From an uncultured Prevotellaceae bacterium (GTDB taxonomy: Bacteria; Bacteroidota; Bacteroidia; Bacteroidales; Bacteroidaceae): 30,432 nt of DNA. Each line of letters starts with the position of its first letter. The stretch's first letter is position 1. Of the stretch, positions 8,250 through 17,115 are shown one piece after another. The notes below the pieces were generated by a model, which saw nothing but the letters and a program-made list of their open reading frames with translations, was not told where the DNA came from and ran no database searches. Both the position numbers and the translations under genes were made by a program. The stretch spans positions 1 through 30,432 of the forward strand of contig CALZOH010000005.1 of the NCBI GenBank assembly GCA_945827465.1. The letters are read 5' to 3'.

Positions 8250-9443
8250 CTATTCCGTGCGCATCTCATACTTACGCAAGCGGCGGAAACTGAGCCATGC
8301 CGTAAAGGAGTAGACAATAGTCTGTAACCATAATGCCATGTACTCTGTTGCAACTTGATGGAGCGAAGCACCCATATTATTCATTCGCACGAAGCCGTTG
8401 ATACCGAAGGTAGATGGAAACAGATACGATACTCCCTTCCAGAAACCGGGCAGAGCGCTACCCGGCCACGAGATACCCGAAATAAACAACAATGGAAGAC
8501 TCGTAAAGACAAAAACCAAGATGCTCATCTCACGATTTCTCATCAAAATGGCCAAAGTGAACGCTAAGAATATGCACGAAAGTAGATAAGGTATCATAAA
8601 CAATAGTAGGTCAAGAGCTCGGGCAATCTGCACCAATCCGAAGAAACGCGGTACCAAACACAACATATAGGCCGATATGACAGCATAAAGCAGTAAATAA
8701 GCGGCTGAACGTCCCATCAACAAACAAAAGAGACCAGGCTGCGGACGCTCACGCAACAACCATTGACGATAGCTACCGCGTTCAGCAGCTGTTCCGCCAG
8801 CCATCCCAATACCTAACAAGAGAGTCTGTTGTATGATTAATATTAACACGGCAGGAATCAAAAAGACAGCAAAGCCCTGTTGTGGATTAAAAAGTGAAAC
8901 TTCCCGATTGCGCACAGGATACGATACCAACTGCTCTTCACGAACCGTGGAAAGACCCGAACGAGCTATTTTGATATGCTCATTCATGTCTAACGACACG
9001 TCGGTAGCTCCTACCAGCATACCTTTATAATATAACATACCGCTCATATCGGCATACATTCCAATAAAAGCCTGTTGACCGGTAACAATACGCTGCGAAA
9101 AGTCGGTTGGAATCACGAAATAGCCATAGCTTTGCTGTTCCTTGATTTGTTGCAAGGCTGCAGGTACATCCTCCGATACTGCTATTACTTTTACCCATTG
9201 AGTCGCATCCAATTTCCGCACGAACTCACGACTTAAAGCTGTTTTACAATCATCGACCACCGTCACCGGTACCTCTCGCATCAGTTCTGTGGTATAGATA
9301 TAGGCATACAATAACGGATAACCCAATGGTACGGCCAAACAAAAAATCAACACGCCACTATCGCAAAACAATAGTCCCAATTCTCGGCCAGCAATGTGCA
9401 TCATCTCAGTCAACCAACGTCTGAAAGCCAACATCATCTTCAT
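8250..9443 (-). CDS. ABC-2 type transporter permease (efflux operon, second permease)
   Basis: This 397-residue ABC-2 permease resembles YbhR/YhhJ. An N-terminal membrane segment (about residues 23-50) is followed by a large extracytoplasmic domain (about 55-210) and then a bundle of five C-terminal membrane segments. The GISWPGSALPGFWKGVSYLFPSTF-like region (GISWP, then LFPSTFGINGF) is typical of the family. It would pair with the preceding permease to form the inner-membrane channel of a tripartite drug or small-molecule exporter with HlyD and TolC. The ATG is 4 bp after the first permease gene, which points to tight translational coupling. No nucleotide-binding domain is present in this or any neighbouring operon gene. 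Confidence 0.88.
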   Translation of the reverse strand: MKMMLAFRRWLTEMMHIAGRELGLLFCDSGVLIFCLAVPLGYPLLYAYIYTTELMREVPVTVVDDCKTALSREFVRKLDATQWVKVIAVSEDVPAALQQIKEQQSYGYFVIPTDFSQRIVTGQQAFIGMYADMSGMLYYKGMLVGATDVSLDMNEHIKIARSGLSTVREEQLVSYPVRNREVSLFNPQQGFAVFLIPAVLILIIQQTLLLGIGMAGGTAAERGSYRQWLLRERPQPGLFCLLMGRSAAYLLLYAVISAYMLCLVPRFFGLVQIARALDLLLFMIPYLLSCIFLAFTLAILMRNREMSILVFVFTSLPLLFISGISWPGSALPGFWKGVSYLFPSTFGINGFVRMNNMGASLHQVATEYMALWLQTIVYSFTAWLSFRRLRKYEMRTE

Positions 9444-9447
9444 CTTC

Positions 9448-10629
9448 TTAGGGAATATAATCGGTGTGAATCAAAGCCCGCTTCAGTCTTACAAGCAGCA
9501 AAAGCGGCAAAAGCATAAACACCAACAAAACTGCATAATTGGTAAAGGAATAAAGAGGACTATTTCCATCAAGAGTTTGTGATACGTAAATCAAATAATA
9601 GTGGCGCAAGGGAAATAACCAACTCAACGCTCTGACGGGAGCCTCCATGGCAGGCTGTGGAAACGAGAAACCACAGATGCTAAATGATACCACTCCCCAC
9701 AGACTACACAAACTCAAAGCCATGCGAAGCACTGGAACTGCTGCAAAGAACAACAAGCCGAGTGCCTGGGCCGACAACACCATGAAAAGTGTCAATATCA
9801 CTGTTGGCCAGAGTCCACCCTCGCAGGGATATTGTAACACGCCATACATATAATAGTCGGCAAAAAGTGCAATCACCATAAAAGCCAACGTGTAAGGTAA
9901 TAATTTAGAGAATAAGGCCAAGAGAATAGAGTGATTGCTCATCTCCAACCATGAACGGGCCGTATTGAACTTCACCTCACTCCCTACAGCATATACTGTC
10001 ATCAAACTGATGAGTAACATCATCACACCCGGCACAATGGTATTATTCAGATAAATGGCATAGTTCAACGACGGATTGTGAAGAGCATGTGCCTCTATCA
10101 CGATGGGCTGCAACTGAGCCATCATCTGTTCTTCGCCCACCCCTTTTGCACTCAACGACGAGCGCAAAGCAGCTCCCGATACCAATTCAGTGAGTTTTCG
10201 CAACGATGAATAGGTTAGCGAGCCGGCCACATAATAAGTATAACTCACATAATACGTCAGCACAGGTTGCCGAAAGCCTTGCAAATCGTTAGCAAAGTTG
10301 GATGGTATCATGAGAAAGGCATATATTTCTCCTCTTTGCATCGCATCACGGGCATCAGCATAGTTCTTATAGACGCGGCACACCTCAACTTGATCCATCA
10401 CGTCTAAAGTACGCACAACTTGACGCGACTGAGCCGAACCGTCCAAGTCCACCACTCCTACGGGCAACCGATGGGGCAAGCCCTCATCCAGCAATGACGT
10501 GAAAAAGAACAATGAGAACAATGGTGCCACCACCACACAGAAAAAATAAATCGGACGAGAGCACATCCGCCTTAGTTCCCGCATGAAGACTGCCCGAAGG
10601 CATCCAATCGAATCGTAGGGTTTTCTCAT
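9448..10629 (-). CDS. ABC-2 type transporter permease (efflux operon, first permease)
   Basis: This 393-residue ABC-2 permease is a paralogue of the next gene, with the same plan: an N-terminal membrane segment (about 24-45, IYFFCVVVAPLFSLFFF), an extracytoplasmic domain (about 50-195), then five to six membrane segments and a basic C terminus. The block ICGFSFPQPAMEAPVRALSW is the family's conserved loop before the last helices. It is predicted to form a heterodimeric inner-membrane channel with the second permease. Its ATG overlaps the hlyD-like stop by one base (TAATG), so translation is coupled to the membrane fusion protein. Confidence 0.88.
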   Translation of the reverse strand: MRKPYDSIGCLRAVFMRELRRMCSRPIYFFCVVVAPLFSLFFFTSLLDEGLPHRLPVGVVDLDGSAQSRQVVRTLDVMDQVEVCRVYKNYADARDAMQRGEIYAFLMIPSNFANDLQGFRQPVLTYYVSYTYYVAGSLTYSSLRKLTELVSGAALRSSLSAKGVGEEQMMAQLQPIVIEAHALHNPSLNYAIYLNNTIVPGVMMLLISLMTVYAVGSEVKFNTARSWLEMSNHSILLALFSKLLPYTLAFMVIALFADYYMYGVLQYPCEGGLWPTVILTLFMVLSAQALGLLFFAAVPVLRMALSLCSLWGVVSFSICGFSFPQPAMEAPVRALSWLFPLRHYYLIYVSQTLDGNSPLYSFTNYAVLLVFMLLPLLLLVRLKRALIHTDYIP

Positions 10630-11621
10630 TATCGCTGTAAAATTACCGACATACCCGGTCGTAATCCCTCAACGGGCGCTGTCGGACGGGCTTTCACCTC
10701 AAATGTTTTGAGGTCATATTGATCGGTAGCCTTGGTAGCTTTCCAGGCAGCGTATGAACCTTGATCTTTCAAGTAATATACCTTGAGTTGAATCTGTTTT
10801 GAATCCAACGCAGGAACAAACGCATCAACCACTGCACCCATTTGAAGATTGCTCAACAAGTCTTCACGCACATTAAAGGTGACCCAAAGGTCTTCCAACT
10901 GACTGACATTCATAATAGGTGCACCTTGACCGACTAACTCACCCACTTTAGGAAATATTTCACTGACTTCACCATCACTTGGAGCAGTCAACACCATTTC
11001 ATTTAAATAAGAATGGACCTCATTCACCGCTCCCTGCGCTCTTGTCACCGATGCCAAAGCAGCAGCACGATCTTCGCGCTCGGCTCCATTCCGAGCCATT
11101 TCATATTGCGCACGCGCTGCCTTCTCTGTTGCCACCGAAGCATCAAGTTGTGCAGTGGCTTCATCCAGTTTCTGAGCAGGTACTACACCTTGTTCATACA
11201 AATTCTTGAGTCTGCGATGGGTTTTCTCGGCAATGGTAACGCCGGCTTGGGACTTCTTCCACATTTCCAAAGCAGCCTGTACTTGCTCTTGACGAGTTCC
11301 ACGCTCCACTTTTCTACTGATAGCCTGCGCCGCCTCTTCTGCTCCTCTTGCCTGTTCGAGTTTGGCCAATACTTCAGGCGCATCCAGTTTTACCAAAGTG
11401 TCTCCGGCCTTCACCTGACTACCTTCTTCAACATAAAGAACGGCTATTCTTCCCGGCACCTTGCCCGACACTCTATATTCAGTCACTTCAACCTGACCTT
11501 GTATCACTTCAGCATCGCGTCCCAAGGTTAAATAGCCTATCAGACCCACTGCAAGCACCACTAAAGTGATGGCAATGATGGGGCGCACAATAATTGTAAA
11601 CTCGGATTTGTTATTCGCCAT
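10629..11621 (-). CDS. HlyD-family membrane fusion protein
   Basis: This 330-residue periplasmic adaptor links inner-membrane permeases to TolC. It has one N-terminal membrane anchor (about 10-33), a first half-lipoyl segment (VSGKVPGRIAVLYVEEGSQVKAGDTLVKLD), a long alpha-helical hairpin (about 80-190, heptad-rich, many Ala/Glu/Lys), the second lipoyl half (LTAPSDGEVSEIFPKVGELVGQG begins near 210) and a beta-barrel ending in GLRPGMSVIL. This is the YbhG/EmrA/HlyD pattern. It lies 21 bp after the tolC-like gene and overlaps the first permease by one base. Confidence 0.92.
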   Translation of the reverse strand: MANNKSEFTIIVRPIIAITLVVLAVGLIGYLTLGRDAEVIQGQVEVTEYRVSGKVPGRIAVLYVEEGSQVKAGDTLVKLDAPEVLAKLEQARGAEEAAQAISRKVERGTRQEQVQAALEMWKKSQAGVTIAEKTHRRLKNLYEQGVVPAQKLDEATAQLDASVATEKAARAQYEMARNGAEREDRAAALASVTRAQGAVNEVHSYLNEMVLTAPSDGEVSEIFPKVGELVGQGAPIMNVSQLEDLWVTFNVREDLLSNLQMGAVVDAFVPALDSKQIQLKVYYLKDQGSYAAWKATKATDQYDLKTFEVKARPTAPVEGLRPGMSVILQR

Positions 11622-11642
11622 ATTCTTTTAGTATTTTCTAAT

Positions 11643-13106
11643 TTATTTCCAACGAAGATTGCCCATTGATTTCTGTAAATAGAGTTGCGCCATCCTCACG
11701 TCAATTTCTGCATCGAGCCGTTCTGATCGCGCTTGCAGCCAAGCTGTTTGAGCTTCCAGCAAGTCTGCTGTCGCTATCACACCTTCATGAAAGCCCACAT
11801 CGGCATAATGAAGGTTCTCATTGGCCTTTTCCAAATTTCGCTCAGTCATTACCAATTTTTTGTTGGCTTCTTCCACTTTAAATTTAGCTTGATTGATCTG
11901 CAGATTGATTTTTTCCTTTGCGTCCTCATACAGATAGCGCTGGTTTTCGGCTTGTAAACGCGCCGTTTTAATGCGATTGCGCGATGCGCCCCAGAGATCA
12001 ATGGGCAAGTGCAAAGCCAGTCCCAAGCTCATATTGCCCGCCCAATCGTTTTTAAAGCCGTTATACACATTGGGATTAGTCAAACTATATCCGGCAAAAG
12101 CCGAAATTGAAGGTAACTGAGATGCACGGGCTATTTTCACCCCTTCATCAGCAATCAGTATTCCTTGCGACAAAGCTTTGAGGTCTGAACGTTGGCTGAA
12201 AGCAGCCAATGTATCTGTTGATAGTTCCGCCACCGGCAGAGACAGTTCCATCTTTCCTTCGTCGCACAAGACCACCTCTTCATGTATGGGTAAACCACAC
12301 AACTGACACAAAAGCATCCGTGCAAGACTCAAACCGTCAGTCACCTTGGTCAAGGTCATTTCTGCTTCATTCAGTTTCACCCGCACCGTCAATGTGCCAG
12401 CTTTCGTCGTAACTCCTTCGCTATACATCTTCTGAATATCTCCATCCAGTTTCTGTAACATGGCTACGTAAGCCTCGGCCAATTCTTTTTTTGAAACCAA
12501 GGATACTACTTGCCAATAGGCCTGATCTGTACTGTAAATTATTTCCTCTGTTTGAGCATCCACACCGGCTCCAAGCAACTCGGTAGTGTATTTTGTAATC
12601 TTATCATAGGCCCTAATGCGCCCACCTAAATATAACGGCTGCGTCAGCATCAACGAACCGGCATACATATTATATGTACTCGTCTTGAAAGCATCAACTA
12701 TCTGCTTACCCAGTCCATTAAGCGCCTGCGTCATCGGTCCACCCAGACTTTCGATGAGCGGAATCAATTGCGGATACTGTTGCGCCAACATTTGAGCTTG
12801 TTCGGCCAACCCTGCACCAGCTGTATTACCCATTGTTTCCAACTTGTTACGCGTATCTTTTGAAAGTAAATGGGTAGACTTCTGATTCCAGATATAAGCG
12901 GCATCGATTCCAATCTTGGGCAGGTAGTTAGTTCGCGCTACCTTATGTTCATACTCCGATGAGAGCAATTGATTTCGGCTAATCTTTAATTGTTTATTGG
13001 TGCGAAGAGCCAAGCTACGACAACTATCCAGCGAAAGTACCCGCTGTTGTCCGTTCACCGAAACCGATAACAGCAAGCACATCAATATAGAAAGCATCTT
13101 ATTCAT
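11643..13106 (-). CDS. TolC-family outer membrane efflux protein
   Basis: This 487-residue outer-membrane channel subunit starts with a signal peptide (MNKMLSILMCLLLSVSVNG). Two tandem TolC repeats of helices and strands follow, with coiled-coil stretches such as INQAKFKVEEANKKLVMTER and the closing YLQKSMGNLRWK. It would provide the trimeric exit duct for the HlyD/ABC-2 exporter encoded directly downstream. The frame is open to 13121, but that codon is TTG; the ATG at 13106 gives a clean signal peptide and lies about 20 nt after the expected transcription start. It is first in the operon. Confidence 0.92.
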   Translation of the reverse strand: MNKMLSILMCLLLSVSVNGQQRVLSLDSCRSLALRTNKQLKISRNQLLSSEYEHKVARTNYLPKIGIDAAYIWNQKSTHLLSKDTRNKLETMGNTAGAGLAEQAQMLAQQYPQLIPLIESLGGPMTQALNGLGKQIVDAFKTSTYNMYAGSLMLTQPLYLGGRIRAYDKITKYTTELLGAGVDAQTEEIIYSTDQAYWQVVSLVSKKELAEAYVAMLQKLDGDIQKMYSEGVTTKAGTLTVRVKLNEAEMTLTKVTDGLSLARMLLCQLCGLPIHEEVVLCDEGKMELSLPVAELSTDTLAAFSQRSDLKALSQGILIADEGVKIARASQLPSISAFAGYSLTNPNVYNGFKNDWAGNMSLGLALHLPIDLWGASRNRIKTARLQAENQRYLYEDAKEKINLQINQAKFKVEEANKKLVMTERNLEKANENLHYADVGFHEGVIATADLLEAQTAWLQARSERLDAEIDVRMAQLYLQKSMGNLRWK

Positions 13107-13132
13107 AAAATATGACTTCAATTTTGTGAGTG

Positions 13133-13140
13133 CAAAAGTA
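13133..13140 (-). promoter_or_regulatory. -7 element for the tolC-hlyD-permease operon
   Basis: On the minus strand this is TACTTTTG, an exact TAnnTTTG match, with a TTG 17 bp upstream (13158-13160). It supports the ATG at 13106 as the tolC-like start. Confidence 0.6.
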
Positions 13141-13315
13141 CATAAATTGTCTCTTCACAATCATCTTTTACTCTGAAATACGAAGAATATCAACATATCG
13201 CAGAATTTTATCCCACCACCATTTCTGAATCCTTCAAAATATCTACTTGTTCCCATATGGATTCAACTATTTTAAATTAAATACGAAGAAACCTCACTTG
13301 CATCTAAAAAAATGG

Positions 13316-13323
13316 TATTTTTG
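13316..13323 (+). promoter_or_regulatory. -7 element for the ricin-like/GH43 operon
   Basis: TATTTTTG matches TAnnTTTG exactly, though the -33 region is poor. It overlaps the first in-frame ATG (13312) of the downstream frame, so that ATG cannot be on the transcript; the ATG at 13342 is the likely start. Confidence 0.55.
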
Positions 13324-13341
13324 CGACATAAATTTTTCCTC

Positions 13342-14055
13342 ATGAAAAAGACTCTCATCATAGCAGCCCTAACTTTCTGCTGCCATCATTTGCTCTTTGC
13401 ACAAACAGAAAAGACCTATTACCGCATTATGAGCGCCAAGTCTGAATTCAAGAACAAGTGTATCGAAGACCATACCAACATATTAAATGGTACCGATGAC
13501 TTCATCATCAATGATTGGGAAGCTGGCAATTTGAAGCAAGAATGGGAATTGATCCCTAATAGCGACAGCACATCTTTTTATATCCGCAATCGCAACTCTC
13601 GACGATTCATCGGCAACACCACCAGCATTGTTAACGACAAATTCTTCTACACACAGAATAGTATCACCCAATCATCCAGCCCGACATGGACATTAACCAC
13701 CCTCAACAATGGGCAAATACTCATCAGTACTCAAGATCCGTATGGTGCCACCCGCTTTCTCAACGCCACTAATACCTCACGCAATCCCGAGCGCATATAC
13801 ATCCTCAACAATGCTCAGAGCACCGGCTTTGCGTGGTATATCATTGATGCCTCCATCGACCCCACTGCCGTTAAAGACGTAGCCGAATCCCCCATTAAAG
13901 TTTCCGTAATCAACCGACAAATCATTGTATCGGGTAGCCGGGAATTTAGCGTCTTCAACCTTCAAGGGCAACCCATCCCCACCGACAGAGAACTCATCGA
14001 CGGCATTTATCTGGTCAAAGTGAAAGACCATGTTTTTAAAATTTCCATTCACTAA
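13342..14055 (+). CDS. Secreted ricin-like beta-trefoil protein with T9SS sorting domain
   Basis: This 237-residue exported protein has no enzyme motif. A signal peptide (MKKTLIIAALTFCCHHLLFAQ) leads into about 150 residues with three W-containing repeats (QEWELIP, SPTWTLT, FAWYIID), the spacing and Q-x-W character of a ricin-type beta-trefoil carbohydrate-binding domain. The last 55 residues (from about SPIKVSVINRQIIVSG, through FSVFNLQGQPI, to GIYLVKVKDHVFKISIH) match a type A T9SS C-terminal sorting domain. The inference is a surface-exposed or secreted glycan-binding protein sent through the type IX system. It starts a three-gene series, 18 bp before the GH43 gene. The trefoil call is by pattern only; the sorting domain is the firmer assignment. 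Confidence 0.7.
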   Translation: MKKTLIIAALTFCCHHLLFAQTEKTYYRIMSAKSEFKNKCIEDHTNILNGTDDFIINDWEAGNLKQEWELIPNSDSTSFYIRNRNSRRFIGNTTSIVNDKFFYTQNSITQSSSPTWTLTTLNNGQILISTQDPYGATRFLNATNTSRNPERIYILNNAQSTGFAWYIIDASIDPTAVKDVAESPIKVSVINRQIIVSGSREFSVFNLQGQPIPTDRELIDGIYLVKVKDHVFKISIH

Positions 14056-14073
14056 ACATTACACCATCACCTT

Positions 14074-15120
14074 ATGATTCCATCCATAAAAAATACCCTG
14101 TCCTCCTTGTACAATGGGTTTAAAAGTTTCTCGTTACTCCTTTTCCTGTCGCTGTTCAGCACTCCTCTCTCGGAGTTAAAGAGTCAAGTGCTAACGTCTA
14201 TCGCTCAAACCGGTACATTCTTCTCCAACCCCATTATTGCAACCGATGCGCCCGACCCTTCCATCATTGACGGCGAAGATGGATATTATTATCTGTTTGG
14301 AACCGGCGGAAACGTCTTTCGTTCACGCGATTGTGTGAATTGGACCAAGTTGGGTTTCGCTTTTGAGAAGGCTCCCTCATTTGTTCCGGGCTGCAATGCC
14401 ATCTGGGCAATGGATGTCAATAAAATTGGAGACAAGTTTGTGATGTATTTTTCCAGTTCCGCTTGGGGTGGAATCGAAGAATGCGGCATTGGAGTGGCTT
14501 ATGCAACCAAAGCACAAGGTCCCTACAAGTTTGTAACCGCTGGCGGAAAACTTTTTAATAGTGCCGAGGTAGGGGTACTCAATAGCATTGACCCTTTTTA
14601 CATCGAAGATAACGGACAAAAGTATCTCTTTTGGGGTAGTTTCCATGGCATCTACGGTATTGCGTTGAACGATGACGGTTTAAGTGTTAAAGAAGGCGCA
14701 AAGAAACGTCAAATTGCCGGTACAGCTTATGAGGGCACCTATATTTATAAACGCAACGGCTACTATTACTTCTTCGGTTCTACAGGAAGCTGCTGCGATG
14801 GGGCAAAAAGCACCTATAAAACCGTTTACGCCCGCTCCAAAAATCTGTTTGGACCTTATTACAACAAGTCCGGTGGTTCACTTCTCAGCAACAAGCATGA
14901 TATTCTGATACAAGGTAACAAAGAATGGGCCGGCACCGGTCACAACGCTGAAATCTTTGAAGACAAGAACGGCGATACATGGATGCCATATCATGCCTAC
15001 AGCAAATCGCAACCCGAAAAAGGGCGTATGGTGCTCCTTGACCGAATCCTTTGGAAGAACAATTGGCCCTACGTCATCAATAGCGAGCCTTCCAAACAAT
15101 CGGGCAGACCTAAATTGTAA
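14074..15120 (+). CDS. Glycoside hydrolase family 43, arabinan endo-1,5-alpha-L-arabinosidase-like
   Basis: This 348-residue exported enzyme is predicted to cleave alpha-1,5-linked arabinan by inversion. A hydrophobic N-terminal export segment (about 17-38) precedes a single five-bladed beta-propeller. The three GH43 acidic residues are visible: Asp61 in DAPDPSII (general base), Asp173 in NSIDPFY (pKa modulator) and Glu220 in AYEGTYIYKR (general acid). Other family blocks are AIWAMDV, GVAYATKAQGPY and GTGHNAEIFED. Arabinanase fits the order of motifs best, but xylosidase or arabinofuranosidase activity cannot be excluded from sequence. No accessory domain or T9SS tail is present. It lies between the ricin-like gene (18 bp) and an esterase (38 bp), forming a small carbohydrate-processing operon. 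Confidence 0.88.
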   Translation: MIPSIKNTLSSLYNGFKSFSLLLFLSLFSTPLSELKSQVLTSIAQTGTFFSNPIIATDAPDPSIIDGEDGYYYLFGTGGNVFRSRDCVNWTKLGFAFEKAPSFVPGCNAIWAMDVNKIGDKFVMYFSSSAWGGIEECGIGVAYATKAQGPYKFVTAGGKLFNSAEVGVLNSIDPFYIEDNGQKYLFWGSFHGIYGIALNDDGLSVKEGAKKRQIAGTAYEGTYIYKRNGYYYFFGSTGSCCDGAKSTYKTVYARSKNLFGPYYNKSGGSLLSNKHDILIQGNKEWAGTGHNAEIFEDKNGDTWMPYHAYSKSQPEKGRMVLLDRILWKNNWPYVINSEPSKQSGRPKL

Positions 15121-15158
15121 CATCAATATATCTAAATCATTTTTAATACATTTCTATC

Positions 15159-15872
15159 ATGATGAAAACATCATTCATTAAGCCCTCTTTACTCCTCATT
15201 GCATGTATGATATTGGGAGTAACCACTTCTTTAGCGCAAAAAACGGTCAAAATAGATTATGGCAACACGCCACGTTATGCAAAAAGCAATGCAGAACTGC
15301 CTGCCCCACAAAAAGGAGAGAAACGTGTTGTCTTTTTAGGGAACTCCATCACTGAAGGATGGGCCAAAACTCATCCGGATTTCTTCAAACAACATGGCTA
15401 CATCGGCCGTGGCATCGGTGGACAAACCTCTTACAATTTCTTGATTCGCTTTCGCGAAGATGTTGTAAAGCTTCAACCCAAATTGGTAGTCATCAATGCC
15501 GGGACTAATGATGTTGCTGAGAATTCATGTACCTATAATGAAGAACTAACCATGGGTAACATCATTTCTATGGTCGAAATTGCCAAAAGTAATAAGATCA
15601 AAGTCATACTCACATCCGTTCTTCCGGCCGCAGGTTTTGGTTGGAACAAATCTATTACCGATGCACCTGCTAAGATCAAGGCCCTTAACAAACGCATTCA
15701 GGCTTACGCCAAATCTAACAAGATTCCTTACGTAGACTATTATACTCCTTTAGTTGACACGGATGGCAATACGTTGAACCCCCAATATTCAAAAGACGGA
15801 GTTCACCCAACAGCTGAAGGATTCGATGTAATGGAAGGTATCATTGTTCCTGTCATCAACAAGACCCTTTAA
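15159..15872 (+). CDS. SGNH/GDSL hydrolase (acetylhydrolase-like), exported
   Basis: This 237-residue esterase of the SGNH (platelet-activating-factor acetylhydrolase-like) group has a signal peptide (hydrophobic LLLIACMILGVTTSLA). Its blocks are FLGNSITEGW (nucleophile Ser63; block I is GNS rather than GDS), GRGIGGQTS, INAGTNDVAEN (Asn116) and DGVHPTAEGF (Asp213, His216). The GNSIT variant is common in Bacteroidetes homologues, many of which deacetylate sugars. Its position after a GH43 enzyme suggests removal of acetyl groups from plant polysaccharide, an inference from context. A strong hairpin follows the stop. Confidence 0.88.
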   Translation: MMKTSFIKPSLLLIACMILGVTTSLAQKTVKIDYGNTPRYAKSNAELPAPQKGEKRVVFLGNSITEGWAKTHPDFFKQHGYIGRGIGGQTSYNFLIRFREDVVKLQPKLVVINAGTNDVAENSCTYNEELTMGNIISMVEIAKSNKIKVILTSVLPAAGFGWNKSITDAPAKIKALNKRIQAYAKSNKIPYVDYYTPLVDTDGNTLNPQYSKDGVHPTAEGFDVMEGIIVPVINKTL

Positions 15873-15993
15873 CCCCCAATATGAGTTCGGATGATCTGTT
15901 CAGACTGAAGCAGAGTCATCCATCAGGACTTTGCACAGTCTCTCAGAGACTTATCACAGGTTTCCTTCCATTGACTTCTCCCTGATTGAATAG

Positions 15994-16039
15994 AAAATCG
16001 GCACATATCAGAGCCTTTTGCTCTATATGTGCCGATTTT
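15994..16039. terminator. Bidirectional terminator between the GH43 operon and the acyltransferase operon
   Basis: A perfect 15-bp outer stem (15994-16008 / 16025-16039) continues into an inner AGAGC/GCTCT stem. It has T-runs on both strands (ATTTTT on plus; TTTTCTATTC on minus) and sits between converging genes. Confidence 0.88.
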
Positions 16040-16078
16040 TAAAGTCTCTCTATCCAGGAACTCGGACTGATGGTTCTC

Positions 16079-17065
16079 CTATCGTGATACGGGCGAAGTC
16101 AATAAATCCTTCAGCAAATTGATGGATTCGGGATGTTCACGTACAAAAGAGTCTATATGACGCACGCGCTTCTCTGCCAAAATCTCGTCAACAGCAATCA
16201 GGATGCCGGTTTCCTCTACATTTCCAAAAGATTCATTAATTGCAGTACCAAAGACTCGCATCGTAGGACTTAAACCCATATATGCATTGACCAACGGTGG
16301 TATATTGAAGCCCAATTCACGCACTGCGCCATTTAGGATACGATAATCAGCTTTGAAAGCCGTTTCCTTGAAAAGTTCTTTCAATTGGTTTACGTCGGTT
16401 TCGAGCTGAATGGGACAGAGCGGAGTCACCAAATGATCTTTATCGTAGAAATGCTTGTGCAGGAAATAAAGAATCATGTCACGCGCCACCTTATTAAACG
16501 ACGGATACATCGTCATTTTTCCGAAGAAATACTTCAGATTGGGCATGACAACGGTCAACGCGCCTAATCCATCCCAAAGATTATCGAGAGCAAACAAACT
16601 TTTAGCTGCAGTACGCCTCGTATTCTGATATTCAAGCGTTACAAACGAGCGTCCCAACTCAATGGTCTGCTGCATATAGTTGTTCATAAACTCATCACTG
16701 AAGTGAAACATGTGAGAAGTGGCCAAAATGGGTTGACCCTTATCATCCACTTTCACTTCATTGCCGGGTAGGTAACGATAACCGCCTATGATCTCCTCGT
16801 CTTCGGGATTCCATACGATTAATTGCTTGTATGGATGCTCGCACAAGTCAAAATAGTCGAGATCAAGACTTTTCCCCGTTCCTCCACCTGCTACACGAAA
16901 CGCAATTTCACGTAAACGGCCAATTTCTTTCAATACATTGGGAGAGTCTTGCCATGTAACAATGTAGATATCATTATTACTTTTATTGGTATGCCGTAAA
17001 CGACGTTCGGGAGTCAGTTCTGCTTTAAGCAACTTTCTGTCAATCGGGTCTATAATTTTTTCCAT
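16079..17065 (-). CDS. glsB: GNAT-type N-acyltransferase, GlsB/OlsB-like
   Basis: This 328-residue protein belongs to the hemolysin-like/GNAT acyltransferase group (COG3176) that N-acylates small amino acids with a 3-hydroxy fatty acid. Recognisable blocks are REIAFRVAGGGTGKSLDLDYFD (in part REIAFR and LDLDYFD), QLIVWNPEDEEIIGGYRYLPG (core GGYRYLPG) and ELGRSFVTLEYQ. In Bacteroides thetaiotaomicron GlsB makes N-acyl glycine and GlsA adds the second acyl chain, giving glycine lipids of the envelope. The gene follows a PlsC-like acyltransferase by 50 bp on the same strand, the same pairing. The glycine substrate is inferred from that pairing; ornithine or serine lipids remain possible. The protein is soluble and probably membrane-associated. 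Confidence 0.78.
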   Translation of the reverse strand: MEKIIDPIDRKLLKAELTPERRLRHTNKSNNDIYIVTWQDSPNVLKEIGRLREIAFRVAGGGTGKSLDLDYFDLCEHPYKQLIVWNPEDEEIIGGYRYLPGNEVKVDDKGQPILATSHMFHFSDEFMNNYMQQTIELGRSFVTLEYQNTRRTAAKSLFALDNLWDGLGALTVVMPNLKYFFGKMTMYPSFNKVARDMILYFLHKHFYDKDHLVTPLCPIQLETDVNQLKELFKETAFKADYRILNGAVRELGFNIPPLVNAYMGLSPTMRVFGTAINESFGNVEETGILIAVDEILAEKRVRHIDSFVREHPESINLLKDLLTSPVSR

Positions 17066-17115
17066 ACCTGATGCAGATACTATTCGTTATTTCTAATTGT
17101 TCTATTTTTTATTTG

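Noticed and set aside
13312..13341. An earlier ATG for the ricin-like protein
   Set aside because: It overlaps the -7 element and would place ten residues ahead of a good signal peptide.
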